Notes under the pieces: generated by a model
Database searches by the model: none
What the model was told of the DNA's origin: nothing
What the model saw: the letters and a program-made list of their open reading frames with translations, nothing else
Source: Callaeas wilsoni
Taxonomy: Eukaryota > Chordata > Aves > Passeriformes > Callaeidae
Assembly (NCBI GenBank): GCA_013398955.1
Contig: VWPU01002907.1
Coordinates: 1-64,000, forward strand
Direction of reading: 5' to 3'
DNA length: 64,000 bases
Shown: positions 33,901-46,835 of the stretch, in pieces
Position numbering within the stretch: position 1 is the stretch's first letter
Layout of the letters: each line of letters begins with the position of its first letter
Program-made: the position numbers and the translations under genes

Positions 33901-36900
33901 AACTTGGGAAGGACCTTGCCATGTTACACAGCAGCTTTGTGGCTGAGCAAAAAATAAATGAGTGACTTATCCCACTGCCAAGGACCGTCAGTGGGAGGTC
34001 AGTGTTTGATATTTCCACACCCAAAAAAGCAGCCCCAAGCTAGAATTACAGTACAAAATACCCATTCAGACCTCTCCAGCCTTCTGTTTTCATTGACTTC
34101 CATCCCCTGCTTGTACACACAGAGCCCCTTCCTTTCCAAAAGAAAACAGTATTGCTGATAAGGGACACTTATCTCGGCAAGTCATTACAAAACAAGTGAG
34201 CTTTTGTGTTTGCATCTGATTCCTGTCACAATGTTAACAAAGTCCTGGTATGGAAGCTTTATTTCCACTCTAAAGATGGCCCTTAGGGGTACTATGTGAG
34301 GTGCATTATATGTCTCATAAATACTTCCCACAGATGTTTGTTCCTTAAAAATAGGGGGGGAAAAAAACAACCTCAAACTTCTGAAGGTTTCAGCCTTTCA
34401 TTTGTTCTGTAAAGGATTTCTAGACAACAATCCTTGGCTATGCTGCACATGGATATTTACACTTCCCATACTCTCTGCTGAGATATTGCTGGCCTTTGTT
34501 CCTTTCAAAGAGCCAGCCAGTGCTCGAGTTTTCTCTCCCCTCACAGTGGGTTCCCATTAAAACTGAACTCTTACCCACAGCTGCAGCAGTTCAAATTTAG
34601 TGTGTTATTTCCAGCTGGAAATGTTGGGTTACAGCACAGGTAGGGGTGGTGGTACTGTGATACAGCGGCTTCTCCTGATGGAATCTCTGCCCCAGGAAGG
34701 ATTTGCAATTACCTCAGGTGCTCAGCTCCTTCCAAAGTAGTGCCTAAGATAGAGAATTTTATGGAAGAAAAAGTTTTTCAGGGCAATTTCCAAGCTCTAT
34801 CACAGTAATCCTGTGGTTTTCCTATCTCAGAGGGTTAAGCTGCCTTCCAGGTGCCAAGAAAACACCTTCCCAACCCACCTAGGGAAGTGCATTGTGAAGA
34901 AGTGTGTCACTGAGAACCAGGAAGCGTGAGGGATGGAACTGGCTTTCCCAGGGATTTCTGGTGAGATGCCAGCTGTGCCCAGAGGCTGCAGCCCGTGTGT
35001 GCCATCCCGGGGGCACAGCAGGCTGTCCTGAGCCACAGAGCAAAGTGTGCTCAGGCTGAAGGGCAGCTTGGTGGAAGCACTGGGATATAAGAGGGTGGGA
35101 GAGAGCTCTCCCAGCCTGGAGCTGAAACAGCTACTCCGTATCTCCCTCCCGCAGCCAAAATCTGATGCAATTTGATTTTCATTATTTGCGCCAAACAAAC
35201 CGGAGTGGGCTGTAACTATCCCTGACAAATAATTTAAAAAGAGCTGCTTGGAAAACATTCTCCTTCCAATAGGAATTTTTTTTGTAAGGAAAACTCCAAT
35301 CCAGAATATTTCAATTCTTCTGTGACACACTGTGCTCTCACTGTTCTCCAACAGACCTCGGTGCCTGTTCTCCAAAGCACTTCCCTGTGTTTGTGTCATG
35401 GGAGTCCCCAGCACTGGTGTTGGGGGGATGTTTTGTGCTGGGAATGCTGCCTGTGGAGGAGCAGAGGGATTTTGAATAACTGATCCAACTTCCTGTGAGA
35501 TATTTTGTGTTTTGTTCAGAATTTTCTGGTGTTCCTTTGGAAGGGAAGATCACACAACCCTTAATCAGAAATCTAATTTGCAACTGAAGAAGTTCAAATG
35601 GATTTTCTTTCCTAATTTGTTTTCCTCTGCTTGCTGCATTTTAATTTCAAAAGCCCAGTTTAAAACAAGCTACTTGTTTTAACAAGGTCAACAAGTCTTA
35701 TTGAGATACCCAAAGCATCTCCCCCTTTTAGTCCTATTTGAAGGTTAGCTCTGTGGTCCTTTTTTGATACCTGGCCAGTAATGAGCCTTGCTCTCTGCTC
35801 AAGGGTTCAACCATCTGGGCAGTTTGTGTCAAAAGAGAATTTCTAAACTCATCAGTCAAAGCCTGGCCAAAGGAAATGACACCACTAAGTCATTGTGAGG
35901 TGTAGGAGGCTTGGTGCCCAGCTGAGGGTCCCCTCCTTGAATTCTGCTGGCTCTGATGCTGTACATAAGGAGCTCTGGAACTGCTGTGTGTCCTGGGTGT
36001 GTGCACACCTGGCTGTCAGCCCCACAGGCTACTTTACATTGAGTGTATGTGAAGCTCTGAAAGATCTCCCAGTCCCTCTCGTACCAACTGCCTTGCCTGA
36101 GATCTATTTACAAGCATGAATAATATTAAACGTTTAAGTAGTCTTCAGAGGGATTACTTGCATGTCATGGCATGTAGGCTGTAGCTTTTCAAGAAGAGTT
36201 ACGTATCTTTTGGCCTTGAATGGGAAAATGGAAATTGAAAATGTAGTGGAGGAGAGAAGTGGGGCTGTCTCAGGTTCCTGTTGTGCTTTCTGCCCATCTT
36301 TACCCAGCGTTGCCCCTTACTACCTGTAACTAATCCTGCTGCTACCCAAACTTTGATAATGCACCTGGAAGAAGCTGACTTTTAAAAGCAGAAATACTAT
36401 GAGATGTTGGCTTCCTGTTGCCCTCTGGCAGAGTGTTTTACCTCTGCATGTCATTGTTGCCAACCCCTTTTTCAGCCAGGGGTTCTGCACCCTCTGACTA
36501 GAGTGGGAGCAGGATTTGTTTGGGGAGGTACGGTTTGTTGAGGAAATGGTTGGATCCTGATGGATAAAGCAGGATGGTTTGGAGGGAGGGGGTGGTGTTT
36601 GTTGTTTGGTTTTTTGGTTTTTTGTTTGGTTTTTTTTTTAAAAAGCCACAACCAATGGGGAAAAACCCTAAAAAACAAAATGAAGGTCTGTGCTACTTTT
36701 GAAACAACCTCTTTACTAATTTTCACTAGTTTGGCGAAAGCAGCTTTAACACCCTTGTACACACTGTACTGCATGAGCTGTAATGGCTCTTTACTGTCCT
36801 ATAATCTAATAGCAAAAATGGGGCAAATTGTGCCAAAGGCACGGAGCCAGGGCACAGGAGTCCAGAGCCCTGATCTCCCCAGCTTTATGTCCTCCCCTCT

Positions 36901-39900
36901 TGCATCTACTTTTTTTCATCTCCAATGAATAGAAGGCTTCATCTTTTTCAACTCCAGCAGGACAACGCACATGTGGCCTGACTCTACCACAAACTCCTCA
37001 GTAACACTCTCACTGTTTGGGGGAAGTAAATATGCGAATTTCAAAAGTCTTTCTGTGTGGAGAATCTGTTTGGATTTGTGCAGGAAGTGGGGAGCAGGCA
37101 TATAGGTAGCAATATTAATGAAGTTTTTTAGAAAGGCTTCATTCAAGGCTTTCAAAGAAAATATAACTCTTATGGGACCCATAGTTTATCTGCCAAGTCC
37201 GAGAATCTGGTTGGAATTTAAAATATATATTTAAAGGTTTCTGAGAAGTAGAGGATTAGAAAGAACAGGCCAGGAAGGGCACTTGGGAAATTACTGCTTG
37301 AAGAGGAGATTGGTCCTTGGGGTCTGAGCTCTGCAGTGGGGCGCACGAGACACCAGAGAGCCAATCCTCCTCTTGGCTGTACAGGAGCAGGAAAAAGGGG
37401 TGACTGGGACAAATCCAAACACCACCCTAAACTGCTGTGCCATGGTAAAGTGGTGAAATACATCCAAAACTCCTCCACCTGTTGATGGGCTCACGTCTTT
37501 TTGCAAGACCTTGAATTCAAACCCTTTCCCTTTTTCTCCCTCATGGGAGACAGCTGTGCTGGCTCATTTGCTGCCTTACAGGTGCCGTTTGATATTTTGG
37601 GTTCATATCCTTCATTTCCTCGAGTGTCCCACGGTTGCTTGTTGTGGTATTGGAAGAAAAGAGCTTGTACCAGCCAGGTAAGCTGGTTGGAAAGAGCACA
37701 CTTAGGGAGGAAGGGATGTCAAGGCAGCCAGAGACAGCAGCTTGGCATTTGTAACAGGCCTTTTTCATCCCTAAAATCCCTGATGTGTGTAAATCCTTAC
37801 TCTGGGGAGAGGAGAATCAATCTGAGAAGCCTTTTGCTTTTTTTGGGAGAAAATGGGTCCCCCAATGGGAGCACAGAGGTGCCCAATCTCCTCGCCTGGG
37901 ATTTAATGACATGTTTTGTGATCAGGAGGATCACAGCTCAAGGGGTTTGTTCCTTCCCACTCTTGTTTTTTTCCTGGGGACAGTAATCTGTTTCCTGATC
38001 TGCATCAGACACCCATGCCTGGTGCTCCAGCAGAGCTGAGGGTCACTTTCCTCAGGTGCCAGACAGGTGTAGCACTCGTGTCTCCTTTGCATCGTATACC
38101 TGTGGCTTTCTTGGACTCTCTACAAGCCCCGTTCCAGGGTTTGGGGTTTGTCTGCATGCTCACATTACATGAGAAGAGATTTATTTTTTCACTCTTTGGG
38201 GACAGATCTTGTTAGCTTGGACAAGAAGCAAACAAGTGCAGACTTGTGGGGGGAAAAATAAAAACCCACACCAAGAAAACAAAACTTCTAGGCTTGTGTA
38301 TTTACAGTCAAAAGCACACACATGTCCTGCAGCTGGACGTCAGGACAGTGCATGGGAGGTGCCAGATGTCCCTGTGCCAGCAGGATGGTCCCTGCCCAGC
38401 AGGCTTTAGGAGATGATGTGCACATCCCCTGTTCAGGATGATTCTGCTCTCACCTGCCACTGCTCCCTCTCTGTTGCCCCTGTGCTTTGCGTTCCCCACG
38501 CAGGCCGAGTCCTGGTTTCAAAGTCAAGTGGCAGGAGCACAAAGCTGTGCATTGACCTTGATCTCGTTTAGAAAAACCAGCAGTGCTAATTTGGAGTGAA
38601 GGCAGTGCCTGTCCCTGGGTCAAAGACCCTGAGGACGAAGGAGCGCTCGTGGTGTGAATCTGTCCAGTCTCATGGCCCTGTCCCCAGTGACAGCAGCCAG
38701 GCAAGAGGGTAACAACCAGCACAGAGTTTTCCTACATGTTTGGGTTTTTTTCCAGTGACTTCAGCCTAGGGGCTTTTTTGTGATGGTGCCTATTTTATTT
38801 AACACCCATGGACAGATTTTTCCAATTGCTTTCCAAGATATCCTGTAGCAATGGGTTGCACAGTTTAACTGCATGTTGAGTTTCACTGAGGGGCTGCACC
38901 CTGCTCCCTCTGGCTGCATTTTGCCAGGGGTACATCTGATTTGCAGACCTGTATTGATGCTATCAAGCTCTAGTTGGTCTGTGTACTCAATCTGACACTT
39001 TAGTTGCAGCAATAGCAGTTTAATGTGGTGGAAAGGATCCTGTGAATGTTGCCTGCATTGAGCTCACAGCATTTCTTTCACATATTCTCTCTATTCTACC
39101 TATTCTGCCACCTTTTCACCTTTGCTGGGTCCTGGCCAGGTGTCACAGTTTAATGCAGTGGCTTTGTTGACATGTTACTGATAATCCTCTTTTCTTCTAC
39201 CAGCTCAAGGCTCACTGTTAGCAGAACAAATCTGTATTTCTACTACTGAGGGATTTGCAGGAAAATTCTCACTCTGACAACAAAACTCTTGGGGGAGGTT
39301 GAGTGAGACCTCTATGTCATATTTCCATATGATCACAAAACTCTATTTCAGTGGCAGAAGGAATAACTGCCTGGAGAACAGGATCAGGCTTACAGAAAGA
39401 GTTGGACAGGCTTTAAATATAAACAACAAAATGAGGCTCCTGTTCTGCTGGGTTTGGTCAGGAGGTCTCAGCACAATCTGAAGTCTATCTCAAGTTCCCA
39501 TCCTTCCTGACCTTCTTTTCACTGAAGAGCATCCTTACTCTAGGTCACTGCAAGAGCAAATATTGGTGTTTACAGAATAAAAATAACCCAAGGATTTTTG
39601 CTTCAGCATCAAATGAACAGAAAAGACTTCCAAAGAAACAGAACTTGGAAATTAATAATAAAATTAGTGTGAGGAGGCTGCTCTCAGGAGCAAGTTGACA
39701 GGGAGATGTCAGGATTATTTTCTTTGAGGGCTAAAATAAACTTTGAAAACACCCACCCTGTTGAAGAAGAGGGTTTTTTGGTGGCTCTGGTGGCTGAGAT
39801 GCCCAGAAAAGGGTGGATATTTTGGCATGTGGGACAAATAGTGGCTAACAGGAGCAGCAAGCTTGTGACTCTCTCCATGTATAAACTGGAGGTGATTCAT

Positions 39901-42390
39901 CCTGGTTTTTATTTTAATAGCAAGGCCACCAAGCCAGCTGAAATCCATCTGAGGTGAGTGCCGTGGAATAAAAGGATCAGCTCAGGACAGCAGACCTGCA
40001 AGTGGGTGCCAAGGGCCTGTGGTGGTACCAAGAGCAGAGGCTGGTCCTGCCGGTGCCAGGCACGAAGGAAAGAACAGGCAATGCTGCTGCCTTGGCAGGG
40101 AGGGAACGAAAACAAGCACCGAGCCCTGCGGCCCTCTGGACTTTCATCGCTTTCGTGTGTGTGCTCTCTTAAGTTTCCACAGGCCTAAAAGCTGGAAAAA
40201 ACCTGGGGGCCCTTTTCTCCTACACATCCCCAAACCCAACTGCTTTTATTATTTGGCTGGGCAGAACAGAAGCTGTTTCAGTAGGAAACGGTTATTTTAA
40301 TACAATCTGGAGAAGGTGGTGGCTTTTAGCCCAATTAATAACACAATGCAGCTGAAATGATGCTTTTCAGGTCACGCTTCCAGTGCTAACGTGGAGCTGC
40401 TGGTCACAACTCTGGGTGTCCCTGCCCAGCTGCTCCATCCCTCCTGCACCCCTCACTCCCTCTCATGGCTCAGGATGTCGGGCTGGAGCAGAGTTATTGT
40501 TTCTCCCTTGGCTTTAATTCTAGGAGAGGCAAGTGGATTTCTCTTTGAAGGGGCAGCTTGAGGTTTTGGACTTGCTGAAAAGCAGCAGCTTCCTGGAAAA
40601 CTGAGTGTGACCGAGAGTCTCAGGCAGAGAAAATAATTCCTGATTTCTTTAAAATAGTATTTTTTAAATTGTATTTATTTTAGTGGACATATCTGTGCTG
40701 CCAACTGTTGATAACAATGCCCAGGCCATGTGGGATATGGGGCAAAGAGTTATACCAAGGGCTCTGGCTGGCAGACAAATGAGCTCTGACAGCTGTGCTG
40801 ATCCAAACTCCAACCAATTTTTGAGGGATCTCTTTTTCCTACTTTTTTGTGAAACCAAAGCACATAGGAATTTTGAGATAAAATTAATACTAAAGACTAG
40901 AGCTTGAAGCCAGGATCTGCCCAGCTGTTCTGCCTGGGCTCCGGCTGATTTTTGCATGTAGCTAAATAAGATTTAAACTGCACTTTACTGGCTTTTTTGT
41001 TTGCCTTTTTTTTTTTTCCTAATTTAAATATACATAAATGAAGGTGTTTATGGCTGAAGGAAATGCAGTGAGAAGAGCACAATTTTGTTTGGCTCTCTGA
41101 CTGGCCTCCACAACAGGGAGACACTGTGAAGAACACAAACAAATCTTTATTTCTGGACTAACTACTCAAAGCCAGGAGCTTACAAGAAGCAGAGAATAAT
41201 TTAATGCAAAATGCATTTCTTTTCACACTCCTCATTGCTCCATACACCTCTGTTCCCTCTTTCCTATTACTTCTTCCTGTCCAGGCTATTGAAAACTGTA
41301 GGCTCATCCAAAATCCAAGGAAAGACACAAAGCTTTCCTTTGACTTAATGAACTCCAGGTACTTAAGGCCTAAACTAACACAGTTTTGCTCCCAGCCCAT
41401 CTGTGGAAACAAATTGACAAAAATTCAAATGCTGATTTGGAAGCACTTTTGACCATTTATAGAATTCTGTGAAATCCTCAGGATTTTGGTTTCACCCTTA
41501 CTGCTACAGAAAGGTCTTCAGTGATAGAAGAAGATGGTGTCTAGCTTGATTTGTTTTGGAAATCTGCCCTTTGCCTGGGCTTTCACAGGCTGGAATTGCC
41601 CATGGTGCTGTTCCCGTTGCAGGTGGAGCCTTCAAGTGGGTGCCACCAGCATCCCCAGACTCCTGTTGCTGCCTTTAACTGGTTATACTGGAGGGGGGAT
41701 AAGAAAAGTGGTTTTCCTCCCTGCCAGAACAGTGCCTGCTCTGTCTGGCCTCTCTATTCTCTCTTGCTTCAGACTTCCTCCTTCAGCTGAGCACAGCTTT
41801 TGCAAATGCTTCCACAGTCTGACCTGTTCCATAAAAGAGACAGTGAATGTCCCTGCTTAACCTAGTGGAAGTGGTGGGATTAATAACCAGGTTTTTTTTT
41901 TAAATGCATCTGGTTTGAGTCATTTGTACATTAAGGATATCATCATGAGTTTAACAACATAAAATTTCAGATACAGATCAAGGGTGAGGACAGATGAGAC
42001 TTTTCCAAACAAGCCCTATAAATTTTCTTCTCAGATTCATGGCGCAGAAGCAACCCTAAAGAAGGAGGAAAGTCTTAATATTGGATGTTATTTTGGGACA
42101 GATTTAGTAAATTAGGCACCCCAGGAGGTAACAGAAATACCCCACTGTGATTCTGTTCCCCGGACTCTTCCTCCAGCCTCCTCCCAGTCCATCCAGGAGC
42201 ACTGGAAGCACCAAATGGGAGTTTGGGTTTGAAAATGAGATTTATGGCTTTTTGGTTTTCCTCTTCCTAAAGTCTGATTCTCTGCCAAATGATATTGATC
42301 TCATTGAGTGCAGAGACTCAAGGCTGGAAATTGTTTTGTTTTAGAATCATTTTTCTAAATGATGCTTTTAGAGGTTTGTTTTGGGGTTGG
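30977..42390. other. Gene-free stretch, 11.4 kb
   Basis: No gene, RNA gene or clear CR1/LTR copy was recognised. The content is ordinary unique-looking sequence with A/T runs at about 31060-31074, T/G-rich simple sequence at about 36595-36640 and a CTCF-like core at 36418-36431. Open frames such as 32841-33311 and 34827-35414 (both minus) give unrecognised translations. Confidence 0.5.
36418..36431 (-). promoter_or_regulatory. CTCF-like core, reverse, weaker
   Basis: The minus strand reads CTGCCAGAGGGCAA. The AGAGGGC core fits CTCF, but the first three and last positions are poor. Confidence 0.25.
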
Positions 42391-42396
42391 GTGTTT

Positions 42397-42492
42397 GTTT
42401 TTTTGTTTTTTGTTTTTTGTTTTTTGTTTTTTGTTTTTTGTTTTTTGTTTTTTGTTTTTTGTTTTTTGTTTTTTGTTTTTTTTTTTTTTTTT
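42397..42492. repeat. (TTTTTTG)n heptamer array with a poly-T end
   Basis: G occurs every seven bases from 42412 to 42475 with six T between, preceded by one longer unit and followed by an unbroken T-run to 42492. That makes about ten units with no interruption, which implies recent slippage. An open frame across it encodes only a low-complexity FCFLFFV repeat and is not a gene. Confidence 0.97.
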
Positions 42493-45400
42493 CTTCTGCT
42501 CTATTAGTTTAATACATTAATTTACCACTGAGGAGGTGGAGCCCATAATATCCTGTTCCTGAGGAAGGAGGGCTGGGTAACACTGAGCCACTGTTCAGAG
42601 TACAGGCTTATTTACTTTAATTAGAAAGTGCACTTGTTAAGTACTCAATTAATTACGTAGAGCAGCACCTATTGAGAGCAGATGAAAGAGCCACTGTGTG
42701 AGGAGGGAGGGGGAGACGGGGAAGGATGAAAAGAAAGATAAAACCAGTGCTGGAGAGTAAATGCTGTTAGAGAAGCCAGAGAGAGATCACAGGTACGGCT
42801 CTGTTGGGCCCTAAATTATAGTCACTGTTCATAAATTGGCTTCAGGTATGGTGGCTGGTGCAGATTTTGTGGGATTATTTGGAGTCAGTCTGCAGCTTTA
42901 AAGCAGATCATTGACTAGGACTTTAAGATGATTTACTCCAAGGTCCTGCCCAACCTATCACGTTCTAGAAGCTGTAGGTCAGTCAGAAATATCTCAACCC
43001 ACAGCAAAATAAGTGCAGCAGCTTGTTTTAGAGAGGAAATAGTTGATTCTGCTTTAAAAAATAGCTGAATGTTTGCCGCTGTTTCATTTCTCTTTCTCTC
43101 CTTTTGCAATTGCCTTTGCATTAATATATCCAGAATTTCAAAGCAAACAAGTTAAAGTCAGGGTTTTGAAAGAAAATTTTCATGTAATGATTCCAGAAAC
43201 ACGCTTATTAATACCAGATGTTTAAATCAAGTCATCAATACATTTCCCAAAACCAAGGACACTTAAATGATACATCATGTATCATTCTTTCCTCTGACTG
43301 CTGAAGGATAATTCTGAGGAACTCATGTCTCAGGTGTGCAGGACACTTACATGGAAGAGAGGTTTGGGGGTTTTTAAGCAGAAGTCAAATTCCTTGCACA
43401 AGATCCCGAGAGATGGGGTTTTAAGCAATATACCAACATCATGGGACTTTTGATAAAATGAGGCAGGGTTGCCAATTCTAAACTGAACCCATCTCCCCAT
43501 CTAGAGGCTCACTTGAACTTCAGCCCAGAACCAGTGGAAGAATTTTGCGAAGTCGGGCTGAGCCTTGGGACTGACCCTTTGCCTGGCAGCCTAGGGTTTG
43601 CTGTAAAGGTTTGTGGTTGGTTGAAACAACGTGGCTAATCAAAAATCCCTTTAGTGGGTGGCTGCAGTCAAAAAGTTCTGTGTTGCCAGATGCACACTCT
43701 GGTGCTGTAGATGGACGAGAGGTTTGCTATGATCCTCAGTGCATATGAGGCTCTTTAAAGCTTCTCCTGGAATCCACATGCAGGAATGTTTCAGAGGCTT
43801 CTGATGAAATGTTATGCTCTAGTGATGACTACGCAGCAATTTCCAGGGAATTGTAATAACATAAGCGAGTCTTTTCAGAGTTTGAGGGAATTTTTCCTCA
43901 ACGTTTCTGAGGTTCGCTGTAATTCCCTGTCTTTTCCATGTAGGAGTGCAAACGTGGTTCCACCATGGATAAAGGCAGTGTTTGTGGTGGGCACAGGAAC
44001 ACTGCAAACTGTTGTAAGCCTTTTCCCAAAACCTTGGAATATTCCTAACAAATACATTTGTGTAATGGTACAAGATTAGGTCATGGCAGTCCTCGGAGCC
44101 TGACTCTGCTCAGGATTCATTTCACTCCCGTTCCATTCTGCTGGGAGCAGGAGCCTGCTGCGAAGCAGAAGCTTTTGGCAGCAGAGCCAGAGAAATGATT
44201 ACTGTGAAAATATGATCATATGAGGGGGAGGAATGGGGCCTGTGTGTGTGTAAAATACGAGGTTAATAGAAATCTTTGGAGATGCGCTTTCTGCGCCTGA
44301 GTGTGACAGAGGCTGGCTGCACTACTCCTGCTGCTGTTCCTTTTCTTTTTTTGGCTCTGTGAACTTTAAAACAAAATCTGAGCACGGGGATCTGAGGAGT
44401 CCCTGCTGTCTCTGCTGTGCTCAGTCCAGCTGGTTTTGTGCTCTTTGCTTTCTTAAGCCCATGTGCTGTTGATGCCTCAGCCCCTAAAATACTGCACTCC
44501 CCTTTAGTGACTGCTCCGTCTGTCCTGAAGCCTTTTCTTCCTCTTTTTTCCCCCTCAATATGTAATTTAACCTTAGATAATAATCATGACTTGAAATGTA
44601 ACTAACTCACATACAGCTTTGTAAATCATCCTGAGAGGTTTTGTATGACAGAGGCAACTTCTGAGCCATAATGAGTGAGGTTTCTGAGGCAGCATTGGCA
44701 TTTGAATACAAACCTTTCATTAATTTTAATAAGGACCAGAAATCCATGTGTACATCTCCAAAATTGCTTCAAAGTACTCAACTGTTAATGTGTGAACAAT
44801 CCTGTCACCCCTTTGAAGCCCCAGTCCCCTGAGCTGATGTTGCTCTTCAGGGGAGTAAGAGTAAATATCAGAACATGGTTTGCTCCTTTGTGGAAGGGGA
44901 ACCTGCGATGTGGATTTATTAAGTGGCTTTGATGTCCTCACTAAACAGGAGAGATGCAAATAAATGTGAATTCTGGGTGCTTCAGGCATCAGCTTTGCCT
45001 TGGGAATTGACCCTAACCTGAAGCCAAAGCAGCAGGGAAATGATCCTGCTGCTGATGCAGGTCCAGAGTCTTGTATGCAGGAACTAAATAACCCCCCATA
45101 GGTGCTGCTTCCTTGCTGCTTGTCCACCTGCACTGCAAAAAGAACTCTGGAGAGATGTAATTTCAGAACCTGGGCAAGGAGTTCTAGATTAATTATTTAC
45201 ATGCTAAGAGTTTTTCACTTTAGGTCAACCAAATGTATTTGTGAATCGAGCCCAACTCTAAGTGCTTTTCAGCTGGAGAAGGAAAAGCTGAAGCAAACAC
45301 AGGACATTTTCCCCAGCCTTTGCACACTGAAGCATTACCTTTTTTCATGGCATGTTTTTTCTGAAACGAACTTTGAAAATTGATCAGAGAGTTTTGGTTC

Positions 45401-46701
45401 AACACGGAATACTTGGGCCCTTATGGCATCCAGAGTACTGTGTGTTCTCAGCTCTGGCGTTGGCTCCAAGAACAGCCTGACTGTGCCACGAACCTGGTGC
45501 AAACCACTGGGAACCTTTACCATTGGCATTTCCACGTTTCTGAAGGGGAAGCAGTTTATCCTGCAGGATGGTGGCATTGACTGATAGGATCTTGAAATTA
45601 GCTCCCCAAAACTTCTCATCGTGCCTTTTGCACCAAAGCAATGAAGCCTGGTAAGGTTCTGCCAAGTCCTAAAGCAGCCAAAACCATGTAAACATGCAGT
45701 AACTTTGGCAATGAGAGAGAAATAACTACATTTTAATATCTGTATTCAACAGAGTTCACCTTTGTAGGTGGCTCTTGAAAAAATAGTAATTTTTTTTAGT
45801 AATGGCTTAAAATAAGAAGCCTGTTTGGTTAATATTGAATGAATTATAAAAACCTAAAATTCCCTGACACAAATTCCCTGATTTGTCTGTACTGAGGGAT
45901 TCAAACACCAGGAGAATAGTTTTTGGGGGGTTTAGAGTGTTTCTATATTTTTGGTGCTTTCATCGAAGTCCCAAAGACAGACCCTTTGACTTGTGTAATT
46001 GTTCGCAACTAAATTTAGCTTGGACTTTAAATGTTGAATCTGCATGCTGTGGGGGGGGTTCCAGAGACAAAATATCCATTCATCTTGTCAAAGATGAAGA
46101 AACTGCCTTGCTTTCCCAAAAAGATAATAAGCAAATGGAGAGGTTGGGAGCCATTTCAATTCCAGCTTTGCTTAACTCTCATGTACCAGGCTGGGTTAAG
46201 GAGAAACTAAAATGAGGTTGTGTAGATTCAGCTATAGATTGTAGGGAGAGAAGCCTCACAAAGGTTATCTTGTTCTTTCTGCTCATTTTGGAATGCTAGA
46301 GGCAGTATCTGAAGATGTGCTGCTCTGAAGGCATTTTGATCAAAAGCTGGAAAATTAGGCCCATTAAAGTATTGATTGAGGCTCAGCAGTGAAGTGACTT
46401 GTTGGATTCAGAGATACAGAGAGACTCTGCCCCTTTCTGCCGTGAGATTCAGAGCAGGAGTGACAGGACTGGCCTTCTGCAGCAGAAATAGCAGAAGAGA
46501 GACAAACAGCCCCCAGCAATGAGCTGCCAAGTGGTGGAAGCGGAAAAATCCATCTTTAGTTGTGCCAAAATAGCAGAAAGCTTGAATGATGCTGCTGAGA
46601 GAGAGGTAGAAAGGCACAGCCTTCGTGTAGTGCTGCCAGTGACTGAGGGTGGACACGGCTGGTCCTCACCCCGCTGTGTGCAGCAGTCTTGGTGCAGCTG
46701 C
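42493..46701. other. Gene-free stretch with AT-rich blocks
   Basis: No gene is supportable. Homeodomain-type sites cluster at 42618-42657, and a near-perfect palindrome lies at 43266-43286. Open frames at 43786-44079 (plus) and 44726-45133 (minus) are unrecognised. Confidence 0.5.
43266..43286. repeat. Perfect 10-bp-arm palindrome
   Basis: The left arm AATGATACAT and right arm ATGTATCATT are exact reverse complements around a single central C. It lies in an AT-rich block without other recognised features. Confidence 0.8.
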
Positions 46702-46835
46702 ATCACAGAACTGTGGAATGGTTTAGGCTGGAGAGACCTTAAAACTCATCCAGTTCCAACCCCCCTGCCATGGGCAGCGACACCTTCCACTAGACCAGGG
46801 TGCTGCAAGCCCCGTCCAGCCTGGCCTTGGTCATG
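46702..46835 (-). repeat. CR1 LINE 3' fragment, about 135 bp
   Basis: The plus strand reads ATCACAGAACTGTGGAATGG, CCAACCCCCCTGCCATGGGC and CGTCCAGCCTGGCCTTGG, the antisense CR1 3' end. It stops abruptly after the GGCCTTGG landmark, so it is a short 5'-truncated copy. Confidence 0.96.

Noticed and set aside
42289..42507. Hydrophobic Phe/Cys/Leu-rich open frame as a membrane protein
   Set aside because: It is simply the translation of the (TTTTTTG)n array.
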